Shown here piece after piece: positions 11,940-25,506 of a stretch of DNA of 64,000 nucleotides (position 1 is its first letter; the number at the start of each line of letters is the position of its first letter). Origin of the DNA: Brasenia schreberi. Taxonomy: Eukaryota > Streptophyta > Magnoliopsida > Nymphaeales > Cabombaceae. Both the position numbers and the translations under genes were made by a program. The stretch covers positions 1,116,001 through 1,180,000 of the forward strand of contig JAYKKT010000056.1 of the NCBI GenBank assembly GCA_036023115.1, in the 5' to 3' direction. The notes under the pieces were generated by a model. The model was not told the origin of the DNA, did not search any database, and saw only the letters and a program-made list of their open reading frames with translations.

Positions 11940-14900
11940 AAAAACTATTTTATCCGTACACTAAATGCAACAAAGATGAAAAAATATAACTTTCTAAAAG
12001 ATGATACAATAGCTAGGACAATTATGTTAACATATATGGAGGATGATTTAATTAGGTCTTTCAGGAATTCGAGATCGTAAAGAGTTGTTTGACTCTTTAA
12101 CAGCTAAATATGATACTATACTAAACTTAATATTCAACTACTCATTCAAAAATATAATTCTTATAAAATGAAAGAATGGGATAACATAGTTGAACATGTT
12201 AACCAAATGTTAGTAATGAATAGGGATTTAGCTGTAACAAAGTCAATCATCTCTAAACCAATGCAGATATCCATTATCTTAAATAGTCTTTCCACTTCTT
12301 AAAACATGTTAACTACAACCCTTAGATTTGAGTTTAACTTTATCCTTTATAAGCATCCCTTAAAACTAGTAATTGAACAAGAATATATGATTAAAAATAA
12401 AAGGGAAAAATTGTTCGTTGCTAAAGATTATTTATGATCAAGCTCTAGAAACAATTGGAATAAGAGGAAACCAAACAACAACTTTGGCAAATATAACAAA
12501 AAGGGTGATAAGTTTTTCAAGAAATCATAAGAATCTGCTTCTTTGGTAAAGTACTTCAATTGTGATATGAAGCACTACAAACGAGACTACCACAAGAAGA
12601 AAAATAATGATAGAAAAACCCAGTGTTGTAGTCTAGTAGAGAAGCAAGACATAATCTACATGATTTTTTAGTGCCTCTAAATGAACAGTCTTATGACTAG
12701 TTTGTGATTCTAGAATGACCGGCATATCTCAAAGAGCAAAGAGAGAGCTATGGACCTAAACGAATACAAACCTAGGGAGCATCATGTTTATATGAGAAAT
12801 AATACTTTTTTTTAGTCATTGGAGTTGGGTCCTTTAAGATTTTTATCCAAAACAAACCGGTTGTACTTATTGATATACTGATTATGCCTTTTATAAGGCG
12901 TAATCTTATGTCGCTCTCTATCTTGATAAAGAAAGGGTTTGAAGTTAGGTTTGTCCAAAGGAAGATTATTGTCAAGAAATATGGTAGGATAGCTTTTTCA
13001 CGTTTATTTGATTCCGAGTATAGTTTGTTCACATTAAACATAAATGATAATAAAAATTTCTCTTATACTTATTATGCATTCGTTATTGGTATGAATATAT
13101 GGCATAAACGTTTAAGATATATAAGTTTAAATAAATTAAAGAAATTAGTCAACTTTGACTTATGACTTGAGTTTCAAGAAAATACTTTTAATAAGTATGA
13201 AGTTTGTATATAAGGAAAATGACTAGAAAGTTATTTCCTAAGAAAATAATTAGGATAACAATCCTATTAGAAATCATTCACACAGATTTATTTGAACCCT
13301 TTAAGGTAAGATCTCATCGTAAGAATATAAGTAAGAAGTTGAAAACTAATTAGAGCATACCATAAAGTCTTAAAATCTAAGAGGTAGAGAATATACTTTT
13401 ACAGAGTTTCTTGAATATTATAAAGACTTTCATATTTCTAAACAAAATATTATACCTAAGACACCTCAACAAAATAGCATAGCAAAAAGATATAACAGAA
13501 GCTTGTTGAATATTACTAGGTCTATGTTAATAGATGTTTCTCTTTCTAAGATATTTTGAGGAGAAGAAGTGGCTATAGTCGTGTACATATTAAATAGAGT
13601 ATCTTGTAATACTATATTCTCTATACCATATGAGATATACTTTGGAAGGAAATCATACTAGAGTAATCTCAGGAGGTGGGGATCTATCGTGCATATTAAG
13701 ATCCTTGATCAGTCTATAGATAAGCTAAATAGTAGGTCCTTGAAGTATGTTTTTATTGGATACCCTAAAGGTTATAAGGGATATAGATTTTATTATAAGG
13801 ACCATGGTTTAATAGAGAGTGAGAATTTTGAATTCTTAGAGGATACCAAGAGTGGCATCCTTGAAAATAATAATGAGTGCCCACATGATCTAATGGATCT
13901 AGATCCATTATCATTTGAACCTATGGATTTCGATCCAAATATCCTTCTTGAACAAACTAAAATTTTAAGTGGGTATAAAAAACCTAGAGTCATATCGTCT
14001 TACTTAAAGAATTATCATACTTATCTTATTGAAAAAGCATGTAATTTGATGGATTTAGATGAGTTGACTTGATAAGATGACATATAAGTATATTATTAAC
14101 TCATTTCAGTCATTAGACTAGAAAAAAGCTATGGATGAGGAAGTTGAATTCATTGAAAAAACTATGTGTGTCAATGAAAAGATTTGACAAAATGAAGGAA
14201 AGTCATTTGTTGTAAATGAATTCTTAAAAAGAAATATAAAGTCAATGGAACAATCAATAAATTTAAGGTAACGTTGGTTGGAAAGAGATTATTTTAGTTA
14301 TTTCTACATATTATGATTTAAATTTACATCAGCTATATGTAAAAACAACTTTTCTAAATGGTAGTTTAGATGAAATCATTTATATGCAATAGCTAAAAGG
14401 GTATTTTGTTAAAGACCAAGAATATAAAGTATATAGGTTGAAAAAATTCCTATATGGTCTTAAAAAATCATCTCATAAACAGTATTTGACTTTTTAAAAT
14501 ATCATTTTAGAACTTGGATTTGTGGCTAATAAACTTTACCACTATATATATATTTAGAACAATAGGAGCTACATTGTTATTCTATTTTTATATGTAGATA
14601 GCATATTGTTGACTGAAAATAACAATAAGATGATTGTCAAAACCAAGTCATGGTTAAACTCAAGGTTTAAAATGAAGGATATGGGAGAGGCATCTTATAT
14701 TCTAAATATAAAAATTTCTTGTGATAGAGAATCTAAACTTTATATTTATGTCATGAGAGATATATTGATTATATCCTTAAATTTAGAATAGGTGACTGCA
14801 AATCTTCAATTACACCTGTTACTAAAGGAGTCAAATTGAGTAAGGTTGAATGTTTTGGTGAAAGAAAAAATAAGCCTAATGTTCCTTATACACAAGTTGT

Positions 14901-15560
14901 AGGTATCTTGATGTATGCTATATTGTGTGTAAGACAGGATATTAGCTTCAATATTAGTCTTGTGAGTAGATATCAATGTAATCCTAGTTGACAACATTAG
15001 ATAGTTGTAAAAAGGATTTTGAGATATTTTAAAGAAATAAAAGATTTAAAACATTGTTTTAAAGCAGATAAAGTAAAAGTGATAGGATACTCATATGTTG
15101 ATTTCTCTAGGAGAAAAGATGATGGAAAGTCAACATCCGAACAAATATTTTCATTTAGAGGTGTTGTTTCTTGAGCTTCTAAGAAATAGAGTTGTATAGT
15201 GTTGCATATAAAAAGAAGCTAAGTATGTTGCTTGTAACATGGTTGTAATGTGTCATTTGGATAAGTTGTTTCATACATAATTTGAAGTTGAACATAGTCA
15301 ACGAGAAAGTGTTATTTATTGTGACAATAATATAATAATTACTCTTAATAACTCTTATTAAGAGTAGAGTTGATAGCTTCAAAAACAAGCGTATAATGAT
15401 TAAATACCACTATGTTCATAATATACTCAAGAGGAATGAGATATCTATATTTTATATGCTAATCAATGATATATTGGTTGACCCCTTGACAAAAGGTATC
15501 TTACAAGATGTTTTTTTAAAATATGTTACACAAATGGGTTTGAAATGGTATAACTTGTAA
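11940..15560 (+). pseudogene. Ty1/copia gag-pol polyprotein relic
   Basis: Plus-strand frames give gag (MLTYMEDDLIRSF, VEHVNQM) ending in a broken zinc knuckle near 12555-12600 (C-x2-C then H, last Cys lost to Tyr). Then come the pre-integrase box (MNIWHKRLRYISLNKLKKLV, 13090-13150), an integrase piece (TPQQNSIAKR, near 13460), the integrase C-terminal piece 13689-13860 (KYVFIGYPKGYKGYRFY), RT pieces around 14390-14790 (RFKMKDMGEASYILNIKI), and RNase H with DPLTKG-like ending near 15480-15545. The order gag, integrase, RT, RNase H is diagnostic of copia. Dozens of stops and frameshifts make it non-functional. Reading frames longer than 125 codons do not exist. Confidence 0.85.
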
Positions 15561-15693
15561 TTTGCTTGCAACTAGAAATGGTACAACTTAGAAAACCACA
15601 TAATAGTGGGAGAAAACCAGTGTATCATAAATTAGCTCAAGTGACCAAATGGAAGATGTGAGTATTCGTGTGGCCCCTTGAAAGCATTCTTTT

Positions 15694-15987
15694 TGAAAGT
15701 TAAATATGTTTTAACAAACTTGATTTACTTTATAAAAGTTAAAACCACATATCTCAAAGATAGATACAAATGGCTTTAATGGAAAATCTAGGGAGGATAA
15801 CATGGAAAGAAAAAAAATCAAAGCATATTATTCTTGTTTATCGATATATAATAACAAAAAAGAAAAAACTATCTAGTAAAAATCCTATACGGGTAACCAG
15901 CTTCCTTCTCTCTTGTTCTTCTTCCTAGTGTTCAGTTCATCACTTTCACAAGCAGTTCGGTTGACAAAGGTACATCGCATCTCTTCA
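15694..15987 (+). repeat. 3' LTR of the copia element
   Basis: Partner of 10904-11172. TG start and CTCTTCA end are conserved; small indels distinguish the pair (for example a few bases inserted in the CTTGTTCTTCTTCC segment), showing an old insertion. Confidence 0.75.
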
Positions 15988-16589
15988 AGCAAGGTGTGGT
16001 GGAGAATTTTATTTTCCGAGCTGAAGCAACTCATACGTGCTACCTTGTTTAGTGCAAAAAAATGCAAAGTTGTGTGGCACACGAGACAATGTCATTGTTG
16101 GTGACATCCAACCAGTCATAACTTTGTGTATGGATCTTCCCATATCTTATGCCAAGAAAAGTTGGTGTAACTAAGACACACTCAGATTATTTATGGGATT
16201 TCAATAACGCATTGTTGGATATATGTAACATGTCCAAAGATGATATCTCTTCTAGTTTGTTTGGAGATTAAAACATCGGGTGCGGATGGAGATGAGGATG
16301 TGACAACATATTGATGCTCTTATTGCAATGATGATCTCGAAGTCTTTGGTGGATTTTCACACAATGAATTCTAAGAACACTTCTTCATCGAGAAGGAGTG
16401 AGCGAAAGACATTGATGGTAGATCAGATGGCAGACATCGGCGCCATCTTCTTTCAGTAGATGATAATGTACAACAAGATTAAACTCTCATGTCCCAACAA
16501 GAGAGCCATGTGGCTGATTAAGAAAAATAGGTGCAGACACCATTGGTACAAATTCAAGCTTTTGCGACAAGAAAGGTTAAATCATTAGA
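15988..16589. other. Flank between copia LTR and CACTA-like element
   Basis: No gene is supported. ORFs on both strands at 15885-16104 merely read through the LTR. Confidence 0.4.
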
Positions 16590-19500
16590 AATATGATAAA
16601 AATTGTCGGTATTTATGTCTGCATAAATTACTAAAAGTCATGTTATTTTTTATGACGGTCTTGAAAATCCTTAATAATTATTGAAAATCGTTTCCAGTGG
16701 TCATGTTCTTTAATTCGAAGGTTTGAAATTGTGGAAATGTTTTATTTTTCCTAGCAATTCTTTTTGTTATTTCTAGCAATTCCCAACCATCAGAAATAGT
16801 TTTCATAAATGGATCGACTAAATCCCTAATCCTAAATTCTCTTTCTCTCTCAATTTTCTGGCGGACAAATCTCTCTTCACTTTTTGGTGACCAAATTCCA
16901 TTGTTGGTGACTAAGGTAACAATCTCTCTCTATTCTCTAGTTAATCGCTAATCCTCTCTCATTGATCCATTCCTTCCATAATTTCTTCCTTGTTCCTTCT
17001 GTATTGCTTTTCCTTCTTATTGAAGGTAGGTGTGGTGATCATAACCATTCAATGATATAATAGTAACAAGAAGGAACTCTTTGCTTTGAATTTGAAGGAC
17101 CCATCAAAAGGGTTATCATTGTATATTTGCTTATTCATGTAAATATGAATACCATCCATGTAATCCATTTGGACTTTTGTCATAATATACTTGTGTATGT
17201 ACGTGTGTATGTATTTATGTATACATATAAGAAATGGGCTCTAACATATAGTATACCTATGCTAGGTGTATAATGGGGAGGTTAAAGCTAAAGCAATTGC
17301 TCATTTTTAGATGCATATATGATTTTTTGTTCAGGTACACAATAGTAAGGCTGAAGCCATATGCACACGACGGATATTAAACTCGTTAGAAAATCTCTTG
17401 TGTTCATAAACTTGCATGAATTTGCAGCCACAAGATTCTTTATAATTGGTACCTTCTTGTGATTTGTGTATATAATTGGTTACCTTCTATTCTTCCTCAT
17501 TAACAAAATAGACCTCTTAGCTTCTGCTTTATTTAATGTACAGATAAGTGTACTAGAGAATGTCTCTTGTTTAACACAATGAGCTGGGAGAAAAAAATAT
17601 TAAACTTATGTTCACATTTTTGTATTTGCTAATGGATCAAACCTATGGTGATAAGGTTATCACCTAGGATTACTCTGTTCTACAACTTTTTGAGTTCGGA
17701 GGTACTTGATCTTATTTGTTCTACTTGTAAGATTTTTTTCCTTGTTCATGTTATATTACTTGATTTGTCTGAATATGTCCAATGTATGTTGCATCGTTGA
17801 CCAACTATTTGCTCAAAAGCATTATGAAGGTAATAAGAGGATCAATTCTTCTTCTTCTTTGAGATATGTGGTATAAAGAATGACAGATATTCCATGTATC
17901 ATTGTTTTATAAAAGATTAGCATATTAGAGAATAATTGACATGCGAATTATTAAACTACTATATTATGGTATATCTAACTAGTGTTTTGAGTTTTACTTT
18001 GGTCAACATACTTGTCCTATATTGACATCTATATATAATAATATTTAACAATGACAACTTATTTCTACTTGCACCATGAGTTGAGAGGAACTCCAATACA
18101 AGTTGTCATCAGTATCATTGGAAACCAAGAGATACATATGAAATGTCAATTGAAGATTTAATAAGAGATATATTTCTTATTATTGATATAGAAAATGATG
18201 ATAGTAGTGTCATTCATTGTGTTTGAGATGATGCAAATATGCGTACACATATTTCAAAGAAATGGATAAAAGAGTTAACTAAAACTAGAAGTAAAAAGGT
18301 CAATTGAATTCATATGTTATTAGTAAATATATATATTATGATATTGAATTCCTTATAATTGTGTCTTTTATTTCATTAAGTTTATAATATTATATGTTTT
18401 ATTTAATTCTTTTTTATTAATGAGTTTGACATGTCTAATTGTTTTACAATAACAAGATGCCACTACTATGTCCACGAGGTGGAAAAAGTAGACAGGATAA
18501 GGGCAACAATAACAGACATCATTGTGAAAATGATGATGAGGGTATATTATTGTATTATTTTCTTTTAATCATATTATATTTCTTCATTATGAAACTGAAA
18601 TATCTCATTAATAGGTACCAGTGAAAGAGACTCATAAGCTATGATAAGAAATGGAAAAGAGAATAATGATTATAGAGGAGGAGGATGTTACAAATCGAGA
18701 AATAAGAGAAGCGCGAGAAGAAGAATCACAACGAGAAATAGATTCAACATCTTCTACAAAGCAAGGAAGGAATAAGACTATTTTATGTCATTACATACCT
18801 CAAGATGGGGAGGTATGGATGGTGAAAGTGTTAGACTTCAAAGCAATGGGTGATAATGGTTTAAAGTTGGACCATGCTCTTCAATGTTATGCAAAGCAAG
18901 ATAATTATTTTCTTTTATATGAGATGTGGTTGGACGGTAATGTTGAACAAGTCTTCAACATTATTTGGGAGGACATAATGGTAATGGTAGTCATTTAATA
19001 TGATTATATTATGTTTTAAGGTTTTATATCTTACTACATATTGAATTTTTTTGTAAAAAAGTTTATGTTTGAGTATTCAAAACGTTATGAAATATTCCAA
19101 CTCATTTGATGAAGAAAAGTTATAAGAAAACGTTACAAAAAGCTTTAAATGACTATAGAAATAAAGTAAAGAGGAGGTACTTTATGTCTTACTTCAATAC
19201 AAATTAGCGTCTTATTGAAGAGAGTCCTACAATTGAAGTCATAACCTCTACATGAAAGAGATGTTATGAGTTGTGGTCAAGTGAAACAAAGGTAATGGAG
19301 GAGGCAAAAAAATAGAGTGAACCGTACAAAAATTATAACAAAGCATAACAAAAACTTTATGTACTCGGTTTAAATTTGTAACATTGGACATTGAATTTAG
19401 TTTTGTTCAGCCCATATAGCATTTATGTACTCGTTCTAAATGTTTGTGATGGGATTTTATTCCAAAATCCATGTAAAAAATTGAATAATTATTCACATTT

Positions 19501-19749
19501 CTAGCATAATATAAGTATATTATTTATGGCGATTTTCCATAAAGAATTTTTGGTGGTTTAAACCTAGTTGATTTTTTTTATGATTGTGTGAGTATTTCCA
19601 AGGGTTGTTTAGGATTTTCCCGATAGACTTTTTTTAGGGGTTTAAAACTTTTCTGATGGTCCAAATGTCTGAAATGCATTTTTCCAACAATTTAAACCAC
19701 CGAGGAAAGTAGTTTTTGGGACCGTAGAAAAACCTACTTTGTACTAGTG
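16590..19749 (+). mobile_element. CACTA (En/Spm-like) element; right terminus clear, left end uncertain
   Basis: The right end CTACTTTGTACTAGTG at 19734-19749 is the reverse complement of CACTAGTACAAA, matching the left end of the second element at 40262. The 250 bp before it carry subterminal short motifs with repeated TTT(C/T)(C/T) and GGTTTAAA runs. The interior holds a transposase-associated ORF (18651-18998) and its continuation to about 19330. I could not find an intact CACTA at the left; 16590 is only where similar subterminal sequence begins. Confidence 0.55.
18651..19330 (+). pseudogene. CACTA-associated transposase-like ORF, fragmentary
   Basis: An open 115-residue frame has a very acidic N-terminus and then a conserved-looking block (residues about 53-110: GEVWMVKVLDFKAMGDNGLK, QCYAKQDNYF, FNIIWEDIM). 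After a gap the downstream frame has a basic stretch (KKTLQKALNDYRNKVKRR) and a Trp-rich box (KRCYELWSSE, then ME-EAKK and EPYKN). The latter resembles the W-x-x-W and basic motifs of the plant Ptta/En/Spm transposase family. A diverged paralogue lies at 44950-45407 on the minus strand, also inside a CACTA element, and in both the frame points toward the CACTAGTAC terminus. Exact biochemical role is not evident. Confidence 0.45.
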
Positions 19750-19759
19750 CACTACAGGA

Positions 19760-20718
19760 GGACCCTTGAGTTGGTTCTTATATTTGCAGTGGCCCCATCA
19801 CATCAGAGTGTATTTGAGGTATAAGAAGTTGAACATCATATTGGTCGAGGATAAGGTAGGACCTTGCTTTCAAGAGGTAGATGCTCAAGGTGCACCATTG
19901 AATGGAGTGTGTGTGGAGTCGTCATCACATTTGAAACCAATACATATGGAAGTGTACATGGGTAACCATGTTGTGCATACATTAGTGGATAGTGAATACT
20001 CATGCCTATAAGTTATGCAAGGAGCTTTGGTGTACATATGATAACTTTAGAGAGTTAATTGAAGATGGTGAATACTCATGCCTATAAGACCATGAGGATG
20101 TCAATGAGGACATGAATTAGATGTTGGTGTAGCACGATAAACCTAGAAGTGACTGACGTAGATGACTATAGCATGATCTTTAGGTCCATAAAGGTAGTGG
20201 TTGCCCCATATCTTGGAGGTCTAATGATAACTAGTGAAACTCAATTTGGGCTTGTTGCTAGATGGGATCTAGATAAATGCACTAGAGAGGCAAGGGACAA
20301 TTTTAGGACAATTGATAGTCACCTACTTGTCTTCTATTTGGTAGACAAACAGATGAAGAACTAGCTCATCACTGAGAATAGTTGAGCAAGAGGATGATTT
20401 GTGGAGTAACTCATGGTACCAACTATGGTTGAGGAGATGATGACATCTAGTAGGGGGTCAGATGCATTCCACGGTATAAAAGTGCAACCAAGAGGGCATC
20501 AGTAGAGAGTTAAGTTGGGAGTCGTCGATATAGAGCTAAGAGTTGCTCTATTGTTTTTAGAGACACGAGTTAACAATCGTTGATGTATTGATGCATGGCC
20601 ATTGCTGGAGAGAACATGCCAACATTGGATAATATGAGGTTGTGGACCGAAAGCATGGAGTGCAAAGGAGACATCATGGAACCTCATAAACGAGGTCAAA
20701 GTTTATTGAGGGAGGATT
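19760..20718 (+). other. Retroelement-like interior with a weak protease-like motif
   Basis: An 81-codon frame (19766-20011) ends HTLVDSEYSCL, which resembles the D-S-G of a retroelement aspartic protease with Gly replaced by Glu. It is followed by a frame without motifs at 20149-20364. The stretch ends TGAGGGAGGATT just before a TGTTGA, which resembles a polypurine tract at an LTR start. RT or integrase blocks were not found, so this is tentative. Confidence 0.3.
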
Positions 20719-20864
20719 TGTTGAAAGAAACTATAGTGCTACATATATAAACAAGTAATATGCAATAAATAGAAATATATTGACATCAACAAAAGCCACA
20801 AATCCATGGAAATCCGTAAGCAAATAGAACATGGAACAAGTACAACAAATAAAAATCAGTAATC
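20719..20864. repeat. LTR-like direct repeat, left copy
   Basis: TGTTGAAAGAAACTATAG... matches 25380-25506 (TGTTAGAGGAAACCATAG...) through shared blocks TGACATCAACAAA (left) and CGACATCAACAAA (right), CACAAATCC / CCAAATCC, AAATAGA(A/G)CAT and CAGTAATC. The copies bracket the minus-strand copia relic at 22.9-25.4 kb and start TGTT. Confidence 0.6.
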
Positions 20865-22920
20865 AACTTATCTGATCGAGTCATCCTCACGGATTTGCCT
20901 CAGAGAAATTAGTGCCCCACTATCAAGTACGTACCAGTACCAATGCTTTCTCTCAAGATAAAATGAACACTATGACCGGGAGTACGTACCTTGACTCAAA
21001 CTACTTTTGACCATGCCTCAATTGCCTAACTGGAACAGAGAGCACAAGCAATCATCACAAGAAAAACAAAGACGAAGAGTATAAAAGAGAGAGGGTGAAA
21101 GGTTTAGTAATTAACCTCATTAGAGGCCATTATCAGGTTTTATATTAAAGCCAATACATCCAGATATCGGATTTGTTCCAATAGTCTCACCTCTTTGAGT
21201 TTGCCCTATAATCGGTTTGTGTCTCTTCATGTAAAGATTTATTTGATCCTTAGATCATAACTTTTGTGTGTAAAAAGAATATTGAAGACCAAAGATAATT
21301 TTCGAGCTTGAACTTGTCCCGATGTATGTGCATGTAGTTTTTTATGTCCTCTCCAAGCTCTTTGAACTAATATTATTGAGCTACCATCTATATAAAAAGA
21401 CATGTAAGGTTTTTCAACTATCAATATGTGACTAAAGAATATCAAATAATATTTATATGCACAAGACCCTCACTCACACGTGACTTTCACACTTTTAACT
21501 TTCACCTTAATTAAAGGTATATCAAATAAGTAAAGGAATACCTAATATGAACTATGGCCCCTTACATACTTTTGGCCGCAAAACCCTATGGTTGTTCCAT
21601 ACAAGTTTTTTTATTAAGGTTACCACAACGAATTCCTAGCGTTTGCTAGGGACACATGGAGTGACCCACGTGGCGATTATGCAAGCTCGTCGAAGATTAC
21701 TTCATCATTTCCTCTAGTCGAAATAGCAAATTCAAGAATCTAGTAAACCCTGGAAACCGAAACTCACGATCGAAGATGTCCATTAAGACTACCCTTATAG
21801 TAGTGCTGTAAGCTCCCACTAAAGGACTATAGGGCGAGTAAGGCACAGCCGGCACCGCGAGTAAGGCAGCCTATAGTAAGCACTGACCTCACCCCGCCTC
21901 GCCCCCGGACGCACTGCCAGGTGGGTCATATAACACACTATAAATAAGCTAGGCCCACGGGGCGGTAGCGGCTCGTCAAGGTAAAAACGGCCTTATTCAC
22001 TTTCTATTTCTAATAAGGTAGCGGAGATATAATGTAACAACCATCAAGTATTTGATGTTGAATAACAGCTAATCGGTCGCGAGACATACTCAATATCTTC
22101 TTATCCGTCAAAGAATTATGGATAAAGTCAGCAGACAGCAGCACTAGTGAACTTTCTACTGTACTCTTCTATCTAGTCCGAATACTCATAAGGTTGGGGA
22201 AGGATGAAAAGACGAAGTATTCGTATAAACTAAACTACTATTATAAAGTATGCTAACTCCAATCATAATCATCCTTCCAATAACTGTTCATTTATTTAAC
22301 AAGAAAGGTTAGGAACTAGACCGACCGTTAGAAGAAACCATCACACCGCCACGTGGGCCTACAGCCTTAAGCACTTGTCCGCTAGCAGATGTATATCCAG
22401 GAAACTCATGATGAAAGGCAGACCAGAAAAGAAAGCAAATTCAACAAAACCAAGGTCTTAGGCGCAATCCATATCATCCAATTTCTCATACGACTCCAAT
22501 GGAGCGAACACGCAGCCATCGAGGGCGATAGGCAATGCCCAAGCAGACCAAAACCAAGAAAGGCCCATACCTACCCTTTATATGAGTTTTGACCTCCACC
22601 TTCATTTCTTTCATCGTTTACATTGTTGACCAAACCACGCAAACCAGCCCCTGAACTGCTAAAAGTCAAAAACGAATAGGCTGAAAGAGGACAGCTAGAT
22701 AACCCAAGAGAATGACTTCGAAATGTTAACCGGTTCAAATCATGGTTGAAGAAGCTGACCGGGAAGAAAGCGAAAACCTAACCCCATACGAATGTCATAC
22801 GACTGGAATGATGATGAATCAAAGAAATTGCGAGGGAGCTCAATAAATGGAGTGAGTACTATAGTCTTATATGAATAAGGAGATTATGTATAAAAATAGT
22901 TTATTCCATATACTCTTGGT
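20865..22920. other. Mixed non-coding DNA with a GC-rich island at 21.6-22.0 kb
   Basis: No ORF with a recognisable motif. 21800-21990 is GC-rich, with CTATAGGG...CCTATAG at 21837-21876. 22390-22800 also has higher GC than its surroundings. Possibly LTR sequence plus a nested insertion. Confidence 0.4.
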
Positions 22921-22924
22921 AACT

Positions 22925-25375
22925 AACATGACCTTATACTTATTATTTTATCTACATTCAATTTCTTCTTGAAGGTCTATTTGCAATCCATAGTAGAATA
23001 CCTAGGAGGTAAATTATTCAATTCTAAAGTATCATTCAAGATAATTGATTTAATTTCATTGTTAATGTCTTTCTTCCAAAACTTGACATATGGTGAGGCC
23101 ATAGTTTGTTGAAAGATAATAAGATCATCCTCAACATTGAAAGTGACAAAGTCACTTCTAAAGTCTTTGAATATCCTAACCTGTTTGCTCCTTCTAGGTT
23201 CACTTATTTCCTCATAATCTTCTAATATGTAAAAATCACATTTAGGGTTTCCCTGCACATTTGTCATATTTTTCACATGATTTGGAATAAAACTAGTAGT
23301 AGACATAGAATCTCTAGAAGACATGCCATGGGGTACATCATTTTTCATGTTAAACGCATTCTCAAAGAATATATCATCATAGAGCTCCATAATCGTGTTG
23401 ACATCTATGTTAGATATATAAGATCTAATAACCAAGAATCTAGATGCATAGTTAGTCTCCACATAACCCAAAAATGGCATCCACAGTTTTAGGTCACAAT
23501 TTCTTTCTTTTGTTTTTAGGGATACTTTTTCAAGACATCATCACACTTTAAGATATTTGAGATTGGTCTTATAACCCTTACAAAGTTTTAAATGACTAAT
23601 TTTCTTATATTAATAGGAAACTCTATTGAGAATATGAGAATTCAAAGCTTTCTCTACATGTATGTAGGTAGCCCAAAACTTTGTAGTAAACATTTACTAC
23701 ATTACAAAGAATTTTGCTTGTTGGTTCAACTATACTATTAGACTTTTATGAATAAGGAACAATAACCTCATGTTCAATACTAGTGTTTTAATAATATTTT
23801 TTGAAAATAGTTTGAAGTATACTCTCCTCACCTACCATACGTTAATCGTGTAAGTACCCTACAAATTTGAGTTTGAACCTCATTCCTAAAAATTTATAAC
23901 TTTTTAAAAACTTGATCTTTACTTTTAAGTAAGTAAATATACTAGTATCTACAACAATCATGAATGAATATAATAAAATATCTTTTGTTATCTCTAGTTG
24001 TCATTTTATTAAATTCATAAATGTCAATATGCATTAAATCCGATATTTCATATTTCTATTAATCATATGAAAAGGTTTTTGCTTGCCTGCACACATATTT
24101 TATATTGTGCTTCTATATATGATAGTTTTAATAATAAGATTCAAGTTGATCATACATTTTCAAAAAAAGAAGAACAACAAGAGACTTTATTATCATTAAA
24201 ATTGTCTATGAAAGCTTTTAGATGAATCAATTATAAGTTCCACATTTAAACAAATTTAACACATCACATAAATTGTCATTTCCAAAGAAATACCCAATAC
24301 TAAATCATGTAATTATGATTTTATTATATTTGTAATATAATCTTAAACCTTTTTTAACTAAAATTAGACCACTGAGCATATTTAGGTAAATCATATATAT
24401 GTCTAACTCCTTGAATAGTTAGGACCTTTTCTCAGAGAAACTTCAAATTTGTACTCCCTTTACTCTTAAGTTTAGCAATTGAATAATCCTCTAAGGTCAT
24501 ATTTTGCCACAAACAGTCTAGTAAGACACAAATAGAGACCGATCAATACATACATATTTGTTCCAATGTCTACAATCCAATAATATAACTCATAAATAGA
24601 AAGGATTTTGGGCTTAAGAGAAAGATTGTATCACCTACTATAGGTGTAGTGGTCACCATGTTGACCATAGCTCCCTCAGCAACCAAAAGGTTTCTTAGCC
24701 TTTTTGGTAGGACACTCTGTATCACAATATCCAACCTTACCAGAAATCCAGTATAATTTATTTTTTGTTTCTTCTAGATCTTAGCTTTTGGTTTATACTT
24801 TGCATGTTTTCTCTTACAATCACTATGTTGTTTCTTTTCGACTAACAGGATGAGTTTAGGTATGTTATCAATGGGTATAACTGAAACTCATAGCATAAAA
24901 ACTGAAACTCATGTGTTTATCTATTATAAGAAATCTTAGCTTCTTTAAAATCATGGCATAAAAACTGAAACTCATGTGTTTGTTCAGTCATAGATATTTC
25001 AAAAACTTGACCACAAAATATTTTTCAAGATCGAAGACTTCAATATTATATTTTTGGTCCAAAACAACCTATAGATATTCATTATTATAGAAGGAGAATA
25101 AAATATTTGACAATACTGATAAAATACAACAATGGCATAAAGTTTTCTTCTCCTTCCACTTAGTAATTTTATCCAAACTTGTGATGTGAGAATCATTAGG
25201 TTGGGTACAATTCGACTTAATAAATACAAGCAACTCTAACATAGTTAACCAAATTTTCATATATTATTGCCAACATTTAAAGTAGGATTGATAAACTTTT
25301 TCAACATCAACATCATGTCGACGTTAAATTGAAAAATAGCAGATGAGGACATATCTACAGTTAATTATTTCTCTG
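22925..25375 (-). pseudogene. Ty1/copia gag-pol relic (minus strand)
   Basis: Reading down from 25375: an N-terminal gag start near 25350 (MSSSAIFQFNVD), a zinc-knuckle remnant near 24850, a protease region with a degenerate DCR-HWNKYVCIDRS box near 24560 (the VHVCKDRSLF motif of copia protease), then the pre-RT hinge in the open frame 23480-22977. That frame has EPRRSKQVRIFKDFRSDFVT, DLIIFQQTMASPYVKFW and NEIKSIILNDTLEL, the classic lead-in to copia reverse transcriptase. The frame stops right after MDCK, so the catalytic RT is absent from this locus, truncated by whatever lies at 22.9 kb. Confidence 0.75.
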
Positions 25376-25379
25376 AGAT

Positions 25380-25506
25380 TGTTAGAGGAAACCATAGGTC
25401 TATATGTAACAAACATAAATATGTCGACATCAACAAACACCAAATCCTTAAAAATCTATAAGAAAATAGAGCATAAAACAAGCAAAGCAAAATGGAAACC
25501 AGTAAT
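25380..25506. repeat. LTR-like direct repeat, right copy
   Basis: Partner of 20719-20864. Similarity stops sharply at 25506. Confidence 0.6.

Larger units (their letters stand above)
11173..15610 (+). mobile_element. Degenerate Ty1/copia retrotransposon, internal region
   Basis: The interior is bounded by LTRs at 10904-11172 and 15694-15987. It contains gag, protease, integrase, reverse transcriptase and RNase H relics in the copia order, and a polypurine-like AGTGGGAG at 15604-15611, which is the usual copia 3' signal. About 80 bp separate this tract from the recognisable start of the 3' LTR, so either the LTR start has diverged or there has been a small insertion. A short RTE derivative is inserted at 11625-11843. 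Confidence 0.8.
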
